Below are positions 1-9,076 of a stretch of 64,000 bases of DNA, one piece after another. The notes beneath the pieces were generated by a model. The model did no database searches. It was given only the letters and a program-made list of their open reading frames with translations, and was not told the DNA's origin. Source of the DNA: Ureibacillus composti (lineage in GTDB: Bacteria > Bacillota > Bacilli > Bacillales_A > Planococcaceae). The translations under genes were made by a program, and so were the position numbers. How positions within the stretch are numbered: the stretch's first letter is position 1; every line of letters starts with the position of its first letter. The stretch covers positions 1,133,001 through 1,197,000 of the forward strand of contig JAUCEP010000002.1 in assembly GCA_030348875.1 (NCBI GenBank), in the 5' to 3' direction.

Positions 1-1
1 A

Positions 2-73
2 GCATCTGTTGCAGTTGTTCAAGCAAAAACAGTATTAGAAAAAATGCGTGAACAAGTACAAAATATTGAGTAA
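2..73 (+). CDS. YicC/YloC-family protein, C-terminal end only
   Basis: An open frame enters from the left edge and ends in TAA at 71-73, giving 23 residues that end in EKMREQVQNIE. This ending resembles the C-terminus of the YicC/YloC family (endoribonuclease-like stress proteins), and yloC lies just upstream of gmk in Bacillus, so context agrees. Only the tail is visible, so no catalytic feature can be checked. In B. subtilis the small regulator gene remA lies between yloC and gmk; here only about 110 bp without such a gene separate the two. Identification is by tail similarity plus position. Confidence 0.55.
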   Translation, partial: ASVAVVQAKTVLEKMREQVQNIE

Positions 74-146
74 AATATCATTACTAAAAAAAATGAAAAT
101 TTTTTTGATGAATAGAAATAAATGTTGTGTTAATCTACATTTTTAG

Positions 147-800
<654 letters not shown>

Positions 801-804
801 ATCC

Positions 805-1029
805 ATGTTATACCCATCAATCGATGCATTAAAGGAAAAAATTGATTCAAAATATTCTTTAGTAAGTCTTGCTTCAAAACGTGCTCGTCAAATGCAAGAA
901 GAAGGTAATGAAAAATTATCTCGTTATGTTTCATACAAACCAGTAGGAAAAGCATTAGAAGAAGTAGCTTCTGGTGCACTTACGAAAGAAAAACAAGATG
1001 AGTCTACAGTTTATGAGGACGAAATCTAA
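805..1029 (+). CDS. rpoZ: RNA polymerase omega subunit
   Basis: Omega is the small subunit that helps fold and hold the beta-prime subunit of RNA polymerase. The 74-residue product opens MLYPSIDALKEKIDSKYSLV and carries the SKRARQM stretch and the GKALEEV segment typical of Bacillota omega proteins. A clear Shine-Dalgarno (gaggag) precedes the ATG. It follows gmk directly, the conserved Bacillales pairing. A modest hairpin 80 bp downstream may end the transcript. Confidence 0.95.
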   Translation: MLYPSIDALKEKIDSKYSLVSLASKRARQMQEEGNEKLSRYVSYKPVGKALEEVASGALTKEKQDESTVYEDEI

Positions 1030-1107
1030 TTAGGTTGACTTGCTCCACCATTTTTGTTGCTTGACGTAATAAGTTAAGTAGTAATGAATGAAAATATTGA
1101 ACAAAGT

Positions 1108-1136
1108 AGCTCCCGGAGAATTTTTCTTTGGGAGCT
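1108..1136 (+). terminator. hairpin after rpoZ, possible weak terminator
   Basis: AGCTCCC at 1108-1114 pairs with GGGAGCT at 1130-1136, and the loop can extend the stem with AGAA/TTCT. No strong T-run follows, so it is only a possible terminator or attenuator between rpoZ and coaC. Confidence 0.4.
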
Positions 1137-1181
1137 TATCATTTGAATTAAAGAAAGTAAAAATTTTTGGAATTTGAACAG

Positions 1182-1301
1182 TGTCTAGTTGCGGCGGCTA
1201 GGCTCTCGCGTCGCTTCGACTCCTCCTTCGAAGGCAAAAAGCGCCCTTCTTTGAGGAGTCTCCGGTGCGTGTCGAGCCTGAACGAGCCGCCTCCACTTTT
1301 C
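1182..1301. repeat. GC-rich multi-hairpin dispersed element
   Basis: About 120 bp of markedly GC-richer sequence in an AT-rich gap. It begins TGTCTAG and contains nested inverted repeats: GGCGGCT..GGCTC near the left end pairs with GAGCC..AGCCGCC near the right end, GACTCCTC pairs with GAGGAGTC, and CCTTCGAAGG is a palindrome. It resembles a class of non-coding dispersed repeats I associate with Bacillaceae/Planococcaceae intergenic regions; that is memory, not a search. It lies directly in front of the coaC ribosome site, so it would be part of the coaC leader RNA. The reading frame through it is fortuitous. Confidence 0.6.
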
Positions 1302-1322
1302 TTTGAAAGGGTGAAAGTAAGG

Positions 1323-1880
1323 ATGCATAATAAAAAGATATTACTTTGTGTTTCGGGTGGTATTGCTGTATATAAAGCTGTCGCACTCGTTAGTAAGCTA
1401 AGTCAGGCAGGTGCGAATGTAAAAGTCATCATGACTCGGTCAGCTCAACAATTTGTAACACCTTTAAGCTTTCAAGTGATGTCCAAAAATGATGTTTATA
1501 TCGATACGTTTGACGAAAAAGATTCAAGCGTGATTGCTCATATTGATTTAGCAGATTGGGCCGATTTAGTGATTGTCGCACCGGCAACAGCAAATGTTTT
1601 AGGGAAATTAGCAAATGGTATTGCTGATGACATGGTTACGACTACTTTACTCGCTACAACAAGTCAAGTTTGGTTAGCACCAGCCATGAATGTACATATG
1701 TATGATCACCCTGCCGTTAAGCGCAATATTGCTCAATTAGTAGAGGATGGCTACCGTTTTATCGAACCATCTGAAGGGTTTTTAGCGTGTGGTTATGTTG
1801 GAAAAGGCCGTTTAGAAGAGCCGGAAAAAATCACCGAACTTGTGAAAGAGTTTTTTGAAAGTGAAGAGTATAAGCAATGA
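1323..1880 (+). CDS. coaC: phosphopantothenoylcysteine decarboxylase (CoaC domain only)
   Basis: CoaC is the FMN enzyme that decarboxylates 4'-phosphopantothenoylcysteine to 4'-phosphopantetheine in coenzyme A synthesis. The 185-residue product has the HFCD flavoprotein marks: SGGIAVYKA near the N-terminus, the catalytic His in IAHIDLADWADL, PATANVLGKLANGIADD, the PAMNVHMY motif and the substrate-clamp Cys in ACGYVGKGRL. It stops just after this domain, with TGA overlapping the priA ATG. In B. subtilis and most bacteria the protein continues for about 200 residues as CoaB (phosphopantothenate-cysteine ligase), which is missing here. The frame can be read from 1167 through the repeat, but the ATG at 1323 gives the conserved N-terminus. 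Confidence 0.88.
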   Translation: MHNKKILLCVSGGIAVYKAVALVSKLSQAGANVKVIMTRSAQQFVTPLSFQVMSKNDVYIDTFDEKDSSVIAHIDLADWADLVIVAPATANVLGKLANGIADDMVTTTLLATTSQVWLAPAMNVHMYDHPAVKRNIAQLVEDGYRFIEPSEGFLACGYVGKGRLEEPEKITELVKEFFESEEYKQ

Positions 1881-4294
1881 CAATTCGTATTGCTGAAGTA
1901 ATTGTAGATGTCGCGGCGTATCCTGTCGATCGGCCATTTGACTATCTCGTTCCTGAACAAATGCAATCGTTAATTGAATGTGGAAGTCGTGTGAAAGTTC
2001 CTTTTGGTCCGCGAAATGTACTTGGTTTTGTCGTTGGATTAAAGGAAGACACGGATGTTCCAATTGAAAAAATAAAAGAAGTCACTAAGCTCATAGATAT
2101 TGAACCGGTATTAACAACTGAAATGCTACAATTGGCCAAATGGTTAAAAAATAAAACAATTTGCTTTGAGATTGATGCATTACAAGTGATGTTACCTTCT
2201 GCTTTGCGTGCGAAATACGAAAAAATGGTTACATTGCAAACCGATTTGGAAAACTTACCAATTGACTTACAAGAGCATTTTAAAAAAAGTGGGAGAGTAA
2301 ATTATAAAGTCTTTGAAAAACTTCATCTCCTACAGACTTTAAAGATGGCAATTCAACATAAACTTCTTGCAGTAGAATATGTAGTCAAACAACAAGGGCA
2401 AGTAAAAGAAATTCGTAAAGTAAAAATTGCAGATGATGCGAATCAATTAAATGAAATCTCTGCTAAAATTTCCAACCGTGCAAAAAAACAAAAGTTGCTT
2501 GTTGACTGGCTAATACAACATGTCGGCAAAGTGTTGGATCCTGATACGATTTTGACTGAAACAAATACATCGATGGCTGTGTTACAAGCAGTAATTGATT
2601 TAGGTGCAGCAAAATTTGTTCACCAAGAAGTGTATCGTGATCCGTTCACAAAAGAAGTCAAGAAAACAACGTCTTTAAATCTAACCGATGAACAAACCGT
2701 CGCACTTGAAAAAATAACAAGTTCAATGGAAAATAAGCAACCGGAAACCTTTTTACTCCATGGAGTGACGGGAAGCGGAAAAACTGAGGTTTATTTACAA
2801 GCCATACAGCAATGTTTGAATGATGGCAAAGAAGCGATTGTCCTTGTTCCTGAAATTTCTCTTACACCACAGATGACAGAACGATTCCGCTCCAGATTTG
2901 GTGAACTAGTAGCAGTCATGCATAGTGGTTTATCGGTTGGTGAAAAGTATGATGAATGGCGAAAAGTACATGAAGGGAAAGTAAAAGTTGTAGTGGGTGC
3001 GCGTTCTGCCATTTTTGCTCCCTTTGATCATGTGGGATTAATTATACTTGATGAAGAACACGAATCGACATATAAGCAGGAAGATTCGCCGAGATACCAT
3101 GCAAGAGACGTAGCAATTTGGCGAAGTGAATTCCATAACTGTCCGGTCCTATTAGGAAGTGCAACTCCATCGCTTGAATCTTATGCCCGTGCTCAGAAAA
3201 ATGTCTATACTTTATTAACCCTAAAGCAACGCGCTTTAAAACAATCATTACCCACTGTGGAAATTGTTGATATGCGTGAAGAACTGAAGAGTGGAAACCG
3301 TTCCATGTTTTCTGAAAAACTAGTTGAATCGATTCGAATAAGACTAGATAAAAAAGAACAAATTGTCCTATTTTTAAATCGACGAGGATATTCCTCATTT
3401 GTATTATGTCGCGATTGTGGTACGGTTGTTCAATGTGAAAATTGTGATATATCCCTTACATATCATCGTTCGAATGAAAGATTAAAGTGTCATTATTGCG
3501 GATATGAACAACATGTGCCAAGGGAGTGTCCGCAATGTCAAAGCGATCATATACGTTTTTTTGGCACAGGGACACAAAAAGTGGAAGAAGAAATTTTAAA
3601 GCTATTTCCTGAGGCAAGAGTCTTGCGAATGGATGTGGATACGACAAGACAAAAGGGAGCTCATGAAAAATTACTTGAATCCTTTGGGGAAGGTCATGCT
3701 GATATTTTACTAGGGACTCAAATGATTGCGAAAGGTCTAGATTTTCCAAATATCACGCTTGTTGGGGTACTTAGTGCAGATACTTCCTTGCATTTACCAG
3801 ATTATCGAGCGGCTGAAAAGACGTTCCAATTGTTAACGCAAGTAGGTGGGCGAGCAGGTCGTAGTGCTTTACCAGGTGAAGTAGTCATTCAATCGTACAC
3901 ACCAGAGCACTATGCAATTGAATTATCGAAAGAGCAACACTATGAGCCATTCTATCAACTTGAAATGACAATGCGCCATCAAGCGGGGTATCCACCTTAT
4001 TATTATTTAGCATTAATTCAAGTATCTCACGAAGATTTAATGATGGCTGCTGAATATGCACAAAAGTCTGTAGATTATTTACGGTCAAATCTATCATTTA
4101 ATGTGTCTATTATTGGTCCAACCGTTGCTGGAATCAGTCGTCTCCAAAATAGATATCGCTATCAATGTTTGATAAAATACAAAATAGAACCAAAATTGAT
4201 CCCGACGTTAATGCAATTAATCAAGCTTTATCGTTCCGATTGGATTAAAAAAGGCATTATATTAACAATAGACTTAGACCCTTCAACGATCTAG
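1877..4294 (+). CDS. priA: primosomal replication restart helicase PriA
   Basis: PriA is a 3'-5' superfamily 2 helicase that binds abandoned forks and D-loops and reloads the replisome. The 805-residue product has an N-terminal DNA-binding region, Walker A GVTGSGKTE around residue 296, the DEEH box around 392, GSATPS (motif III), and a zinc-binding block with paired cysteines (CRDCGTVVQCENC, CHYC, CPQC) from about 511 to 556, followed by helicase lobe 2 with GTQMIAKGLDF and QVGGRAGR. Length is normal. The ATG overlaps the coaC stop by 4 nt, indicating translational coupling. Confidence 0.97.
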   Translation: MTIRIAEVIVDVAAYPVDRPFDYLVPEQMQSLIECGSRVKVPFGPRNVLGFVVGLKEDTDVPIEKIKEVTKLIDIEPVLTTEMLQLAKWLKNKTICFEIDALQVMLPSALRAKYEKMVTLQTDLENLPIDLQEHFKKSGRVNYKVFEKLHLLQTLKMAIQHKLLAVEYVVKQQGQVKEIRKVKIADDANQLNEISAKISNRAKKQKLLVDWLIQHVGKVLDPDTILTETNTSMAVLQAVIDLGAAKFVHQEVYRDPFTKEVKKTTSLNLTDEQTVALEKITSSMENKQPETFLLHGVTGSGKTEVYLQAIQQCLNDGKEAIVLVPEISLTPQMTERFRSRFGELVAVMHSGLSVGEKYDEWRKVHEGKVKVVVGARSAIFAPFDHVGLIILDEEHESTYKQEDSPRYHARDVAIWRSEFHNCPVLLGSATPSLESYARAQKNVYTLLTLKQRALKQSLPTVEIVDMREELKSGNRSMFSEKLVESIRIRLDKKEQIVLFLNRRGYSSFVLCRDCGTVVQCENCDISLTYHRSNERLKCHYCGYEQHVPRECPQCQSDHIRFFGTGTQKVEEEILKLFPEARVLRMDVDTTRQKGAHEKLLESFGEGHADILLGTQMIAKGLDFPNITLVGVLSADTSLHLPDYRAAEKTFQLLTQVGGRAGRSALPGEVVIQSYTPEHYAIELSKEQHYEPFYQLEMTMRHQAGYPPYYYLALIQVSHEDLMMAAEYAQKSVDYLRSNLSFNVSIIGPTVAGISRLQNRYRYQCLIKYKIEPKLIPTLMQLIKLYRSDWIKKGIILTIDLDPSTI

Positions 4295-4335
4295 GGACGA
4301 TCGCCTAAGGTAGATATATAGAAAGAGGTTAAACA

Positions 4336-4827
4336 ATGGCAATTAAAGAAGTTGTAAAGCACCCTGCAGCGGTGTTAACACAAAAATGTGAAGAAGTAAC
4401 AGAAATTAATGATGATATTATTCAATTATTAGACGATTTATATGACACAATGGTCGAATATGATGGGGTTGGGATTGCAGCACCTCAAATTGGTGTACCA
4501 TTACGAGTGGCAATCGTTGAACTAGGTGAAGAACGAGATATTCTAGAAATGATCAACCCCACTGTTTTAGTAGTAGACGGCAAGGAAGTAGATATCGAAG
4601 GATGTTTAAGTTTCCCAGGTTTATTTGGTGAAGTTGAGCGACCAACTTACGTGAAAATTGAAGCATGTGATCGTGAAGGAAGAGTTTATGAATTAGAAGC
4701 GGGCAACTTTGATGCTCGTGCCATTTTACATGAAATTGATCATTTAGATGGTGTTTTATTCGACTCGAAAATTATCCGAGTAGTTACCGAAGAAGAATTA
4801 GCAGAGATGTACGGCGAGGAGGAATAA
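4336..4827 (+). CDS. def: peptide deformylase
   Basis: Removes the N-formyl group from nascent proteins at the ribosome exit. The 163-residue metalloenzyme has all three family motifs: [10 protein letters not shown] (about 44-53), EGCLSFPG (about 88-95, with the metal-ligand Cys) and HEIDHLDG (about 132, the HEXXH metal and catalytic site). A good ribosome site (agaggt) precedes the ATG. It is followed 2 bp later by fmt, so the enzymes that add and remove the formyl group are made together. Confidence 0.97.
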   Translation: MAIKEVVKHPAAVLTQKCEEVTEINDDIIQLLDDLYDTMVEYDGVGIAAPQIGVPLRVAIVELGEERDILEMINPTVLVVDGKEVDIEGCLSFPGLFGEVERPTYVKIEACDREGRVYELEAGNFDARAILHEIDHLDGVLFDSKIIRVVTEEELAEMYGEEE

Positions 4828-4829
4828 CG

Positions 4830-5771
4830 ATGACGCGTATTGTTTTTATGGGAACACCACATTTTTCTGTTCCGATTTTGCGTATGTTACACGAAGAAGG
4901 ATATGACATTTTAGCTGTGGTCACTCAACCAGACCGACCAGTGGGACGAAAAAAAGTCATGACACCTCCTCCAGTGAAAGAAGAAGCTGTGCGCTTAGGA
5001 TTACCTGTTATTCAACCCGAGAAGCTTCGTAACTCGACTGAATTAGATGAAATTATTGAATTGGGCGCCGATTTAATTGTGACAGCTGCCTTTGGTCAAA
5101 TACTTCCAAAGGTATTATTAGATGCACCTCGCTTAGGATGTATCAATGTTCACGCATCACTTTTACCAAAATATCGCGGTGGTGCACCAATTCATCAATC
5201 CATTTTAGATGGTGAATCGAAAACTGGTGTAACCATTATGTATATGGAGGAAAAATTAGACGCCGGCGATATTATTTCACAACAAGAAGTTGAAATCGAA
5301 GAAACAGACCATACTGGTAGTATGTTCGAAAAATTAAGTATCATTGGTAGAGATTTATTAAAAGAGACATTACCATCTATTATTGCTGGTACTAATGAAC
5401 GTACGAAACAAGAGGAAGAACAAGCAACTTTTGCACATAATATATCACGAGAGCAAGAACGGATGAATTGGTCAGACGATGCAAGAAAGCTTTACAATCA
5501 AGTGCGCGGTCTTCATCCATGGCCAGTTGCCTACACGACTCTCAACGGTGAAAACGTAAAAATCTGGTGGGCACAAGTTGGACAAACTACAACAGAACAG
5601 AAGCCTGGAACTGTTGTGGAAATCGGCAAAGATCGATTTGAAATTGCAACAGGAGACGGGAAGACATTAGCCATTCTTGACCTTCAGCCATCAGGAAAAA
5701 AACGTATGACAGCCGAGGATTACCTGCGAGGTACAGGTTCAAAATTACAGATTGGGGACCTCTTTGAATGA
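4830..5771 (+). CDS. fmt: methionyl-tRNA formyltransferase
   Basis: Transfers a formyl group from 10-formyl-tetrahydrofolate to initiator Met-tRNA. The 313-residue product has the N-terminal Rossmann-like domain beginning [11 protein letters not shown], the folate-site segment [17 protein letters not shown] with the catalytic Asn-His region and the later [12 protein letters not shown] stretch, then the C-terminal OB-like tRNA-binding domain. A strong ribosome site (gaggagg) sits just before the ATG. The stop codon overlaps the rsmB start in an ATGA. Confidence 0.97.
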   Translation: MTRIVFMGTPHFSVPILRMLHEEGYDILAVVTQPDRPVGRKKVMTPPPVKEEAVRLGLPVIQPEKLRNSTELDEIIELGADLIVTAAFGQILPKVLLDAPRLGCINVHASLLPKYRGGAPIHQSILDGESKTGVTIMYMEEKLDAGDIISQQEVEIEETDHTGSMFEKLSIIGRDLLKETLPSIIAGTNERTKQEEEQATFAHNISREQERMNWSDDARKLYNQVRGLHPWPVAYTTLNGENVKIWWAQVGQTTTEQKPGTVVEIGKDRFEIATGDGKTLAILDLQPSGKKRMTAEDYLRGTGSKLQIGDLFE

Positions 5772-7123
5772 CAAAAAAGAAAGTGCAAATATGGAATGGT
5801 AACGTTCGAGACGCAGCATTATCCATTTTACTTGCAGTTGATAAAAACCAAGCGTATAGTAACCTACTTCTGCATCAAACAATTGAGAAGTACAAAATTG
5901 ATCCAAAAGATCGCGCATTATTAACAGAAATTACGTATGGTACGTTGCAGCATAAATTTACATTAGATTATTTTTTAGAACCTTTTATCAAAGGGAAAGT
6001 GGACCTCTGGGTAAGATGGCTTTTACGTCTATCTTTATACCAGATGGAATATTTATCAAGAATACCTGCCCATGCAGCGGTGAATGAAGCGGTAGAAATT
6101 GCAAAACGTCGTGGACATCAAGGGATTGCTTCGATGGTAAACGGTGTGTTGCGATCTATTTTAAGAAAAGGTGTTCGTTCAGTTGATGAAATAAAAGACC
6201 CAATTGAGCGTTTATCAATTGAAACAAGTCATCCACAGTGGCTCGTTGCACGCTGGGTAGAGTTTTATGGGTTTAATCACACAAGTGAAATGTTACGCGA
6301 AAATAATGTGCCACCCGTTCAAACGGTGCGTGTCAATACAACGAAAACATCTGTTGACGAAGTATTAGCCTTGCTTGAAGAAGATGGTGTTAAGGCAGAG
6401 CAAAGCGACGTAATTCCAGAATGTATTTATTTAACGAATGGGCAAGCAGCTAGAACAGAAGCATTTAAAAAAGGTTTTATTACTATTCAAGATGAAAGCT
6501 CTATGTTACCTGCTAATGTGTTAAATCCACAACCAGGCTGGCGTGTTCTAGATATGTGCGCGGCACCAGGCGGAAAAACAACACATATGGCAGAAAAAAT
6601 GAAAAATGATGGGTCCATTTTAGCAACAGATCTTCATCCACATAAATTAGATTTAATTGATGAAAATGTAGAGCGTCTAGGTCTTGAAATCATTCAAACA
6701 GCACCAATTGATGGACGAAAAGCCGCGTCTTTTTTACAGGAAGAATCTTTTGATGCCGTACTTGTGGATGCACCTTGTTCAGGTTTAGGCGTTATGCGTC
6801 GTAAACCAGATATAAAATACACAAAACGAGAAGAAGATTTAGAAAGTCTTCATTCAATACAACTAGAACTACTGGAAAATGCAGTGAAAGTATTAAAACC
6901 AGGTGGTCGTCTCGTATATAGTACGTGTACGGTTGATAAAGTGGAAAATGAAGGTACAGTTCAAGACTTTTTAACGTCCCATCCGGAAATGGAACTTGTT
7001 CCAATTGAACATTTACCAACACAATTAATTGAAAAACAACAAAATGGAATGTTACAAGTTTTTCCCCAAGACTTTGGAAGTGATGGCTTCTTTGTAGCGG
7101 CATTTTGCAAAAAAAGCGTTTAA
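5768..7123 (+). CDS. rsmB: 16S rRNA (cytosine-967-C5) methyltransferase
   Basis: RsmB makes m5C967 in 16S rRNA using S-adenosylmethionine. The 451-residue product has an N-terminal NusB-like RNA-binding domain (about 1-140) and a Rossmann methyltransferase domain with [10 protein letters not shown] at about 262, VDAPCSG at about 333 and the catalytic-cysteine motif STCTV at about 386. Start and length match the family. ATGA overlap with fmt indicates coupling; a small CTCTC/GAGAG hairpin follows the stop before rlmN. Confidence 0.95.
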   Translation: MTKKKVQIWNGNVRDAALSILLAVDKNQAYSNLLLHQTIEKYKIDPKDRALLTEITYGTLQHKFTLDYFLEPFIKGKVDLWVRWLLRLSLYQMEYLSRIPAHAAVNEAVEIAKRRGHQGIASMVNGVLRSILRKGVRSVDEIKDPIERLSIETSHPQWLVARWVEFYGFNHTSEMLRENNVPPVQTVRVNTTKTSVDEVLALLEEDGVKAEQSDVIPECIYLTNGQAARTEAFKKGFITIQDESSMLPANVLNPQPGWRVLDMCAAPGGKTTHMAEKMKNDGSILATDLHPHKLDLIDENVERLGLEIIQTAPIDGRKAASFLQEESFDAVLVDAPCSGLGVMRRKPDIKYTKREEDLESLHSIQLELLENAVKVLKPGGRLVYSTCTVDKVENEGTVQDFLTSHPEMELVPIEHLPTQLIEKQQNGMLQVFPQDFGSDGFFVAAFCKKSV

Positions 7124-7182
7124 CCTCTCCTAAGAGAGACCTCGCTTAAAATAGACATCGAAAAAGGAGAATCCAACCAATA

Positions 7183-8319
7183 ATGGAGGATAAAAAATTA
7201 GAACGTATATTAGATTTAGTTGAACATGTAGAAGAAAAAGAACCTCGTCGTCAGAAGAAGGAAAAGCCAAATTTAAAAGAATCCATTTATTCATTACGTT
7301 TAGATGAATTACAAGAGTGGTTAAAAGAAAATGGTGAAAAACCTTTCCGTGCGGCGCAAATTTTTGAATGGTTATATGAAAAACGGGTAAAAACATTTGA
7401 AGAAATGTCAAACCTTTCAAAAGGATTACGTGAAAAATTAAATGAGAATTTTGCTCTTACAACTCTTTCAACAATTATTTCACAAGAGTCAAAAGATGGA
7501 ACAATTAAATTCCTATTCCAATTACAAGATGGGTACTCAATTGAAACAGTTTTAATGCGTCATGATTACGGAAATTCTGTTTGTGTAACAACACAAGTTG
7601 GTTGCCGTATTGGATGTACTTTCTGTGCTTCTACACTAGGTGGATTAAAACGTCACTTACTTGCTGGTGAAATTGTCGAGCAAGTAGTAAAAGTACAACA
7701 AGCTTTAGATGAAGTAGACCAACGCGTATCCCATGTTGTAATCATGGGGATTGGTGAACCATTCGATAACTATGATTCAATGATGAATTTCCTAAAAGTG
7801 ATTAACCATGAAAAAGGTTTAAACATTGGGGCTCGTCATATTACAGTTTCAACTTCAGGGATTATCCCAAAAATCTATCAATTTGCCGATGAGCAATTAC
7901 AAATTAACTTTGCTTTATCATTACATGCACCAAACCAAGAATTACGTCAACAGCTAATGCCAATTGCAAAAGCATATAAACTAGATAAATTAATGGAAGC
8001 CATTCGTTATTACACAGATAAAACAGGTCGTCGTGTAAGTTTTGAGTACGGATTATTTGGTGGCGAAAATGATTCTGTTGAACATGCACAAGAATTATCG
8101 AAATTAATTAAAGGAATTAAATGTCATGTTAATTTAATTCCAGTAAACTATGTACCTGAACGTAACTATGTACGTACACCACGTAATCAAATTTTTGCTT
8201 TTGAAAAAGTTTTGAAAAAGAATGGAATTAATGTAACCATTCGTCGCGAACACGGGTCAGATATTGATGCGGCTTGTGGTCAATTACGAGCGAAAGAGAG
8301 AGCACAAGAGACGAGGTGA
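7183..8319 (+). CDS. rlmN: dual-specificity 23S rRNA/tRNA adenine-C2 methyltransferase RlmN
   Basis: Radical-SAM enzyme that methylates C2 of A2503 in 23S rRNA and A37 of some tRNAs. The 378-residue product has the CxxxCxxC iron-sulfur motif in [12 protein letters not shown] (about residues 140-147), the [10 protein letters not shown] segment, and the conserved cysteine near the end (DAACGQLRA) that carries the methyl intermediate. The first roughly 30 residues are a charged, Lys/Glu-rich extension. Ribosome site aaggag precedes the ATG. The stop lies within the ribosome site of stp. Confidence 0.96.
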   Translation: MEDKKLERILDLVEHVEEKEPRRQKKEKPNLKESIYSLRLDELQEWLKENGEKPFRAAQIFEWLYEKRVKTFEEMSNLSKGLREKLNENFALTTLSTIISQESKDGTIKFLFQLQDGYSIETVLMRHDYGNSVCVTTQVGCRIGCTFCASTLGGLKRHLLAGEIVEQVVKVQQALDEVDQRVSHVVIMGIGEPFDNYDSMMNFLKVINHEKGLNIGARHITVSTSGIIPKIYQFADEQLQINFALSLHAPNQELRQQLMPIAKAYKLDKLMEAIRYYTDKTGRRVSFEYGLFGGENDSVEHAQELSKLIKGIKCHVNLIPVNYVPERNYVRTPRNQIFAFEKVLKKNGINVTIRREHGSDIDAACGQLRAKERAQETR

Positions 8320-8324
8320 TCACT

Positions 8325-9074
8325 GTGAAGTATACAATTGAAAGTGATATCGGGAAAAAACGTGCGGTAAATGAGGATCGGGTTGCCTTTATAGAGCGAC
8401 CCGATCGTTATAAACTTGCCATTTTAGCAGATGGCATGGGTGGTCATAATGCAGGAGATGTTGCAAGTGAAATGGCCATTGAAGAAATGAAAAATCATTT
8501 TTTTAAAGCAGATCCTGAAAATTTTCATTCTTTGCGTGAAAAGAAAGATTGGATGTTTGATGTCATCACCGACTTAAATGAAAAAATATATCAACATTCT
8601 CTAACAAACAAAAACTGTGAAGGAATGGGGACAACATTAATCGCTGTATTAATAGATGGCTTAAATTGTTTAATAAGCCATATCGGTGATAGTCGAGTTT
8701 ACAATTTTACTACAGAGAAGATAGAGCTTGTTACGAGAGACCATTCATATGTCAATATATTGATTGAAAATGGAGAAATAAGTGAAGAAGAAGCTGTTAA
8801 TCACCCACAAAAAAACTTCATTGTTAAGGCGATTGGGACAGAGCCAACAATCGAACCTGATTTTTACGAATTAAATCTAGATGAAACTTCCTACCTACTC
8901 ATTTGTTCTGACGGGTTAAGTAATAAATTGTCAACAGATGAAATGGCAGCAATCATAACACTCCCAATGTCTCTTTCAGAAAAGGGGAAAAAGCTAATTC
9001 AATTAGCAAATGATAGCGGAGGAGAAGATAATATTTCGATCATTTTATTATCAACAAAAGATAAGGAGGTGTAA
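8325..9074 (+). CDS. prpC: PP2C-family serine/threonine phosphatase (Stp/PrpC)
   Basis: Mn-dependent PP2C phosphatase that reverses phosphorylation by the neighbouring PASTA kinase. The 249-residue product has the PP2C acidic metal-binding motifs: R..NED in KKRAVNEDR, LADGMGGHNAGD, GDSRVY, ICSDGLSNK and GGEDNISIIL. The GTG at 8325 is chosen because GAGGTGATC, a near-perfect anti-SD match, lies just ahead and the product then starts VKYTIESDIGKKRA as in other Stp proteins; the frame is open further upstream inside rlmN. It ends 2 bp before prkC, the standard phosphatase-kinase pair. Confidence 0.95.
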   Translation: MKYTIESDIGKKRAVNEDRVAFIERPDRYKLAILADGMGGHNAGDVASEMAIEEMKNHFFKADPENFHSLREKKDWMFDVITDLNEKIYQHSLTNKNCEGMGTTLIAVLIDGLNCLISHIGDSRVYNFTTEKIELVTRDHSYVNILIENGEISEEEAVNHPQKNFIVKAIGTEPTIEPDFYELNLDETSYLLICSDGLSNKLSTDEMAAIITLPMSLSEKGKKLIQLANDSGGEDNISIILLSTKDKEV

Positions 9075-9076
9075 CA

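Noticed and set aside
1167-1322. N-terminal extension of CoaC through the repeat element
   Set aside because: The extra 52 residues are translated repeat; the conserved protein begins at the ATG at 1323.
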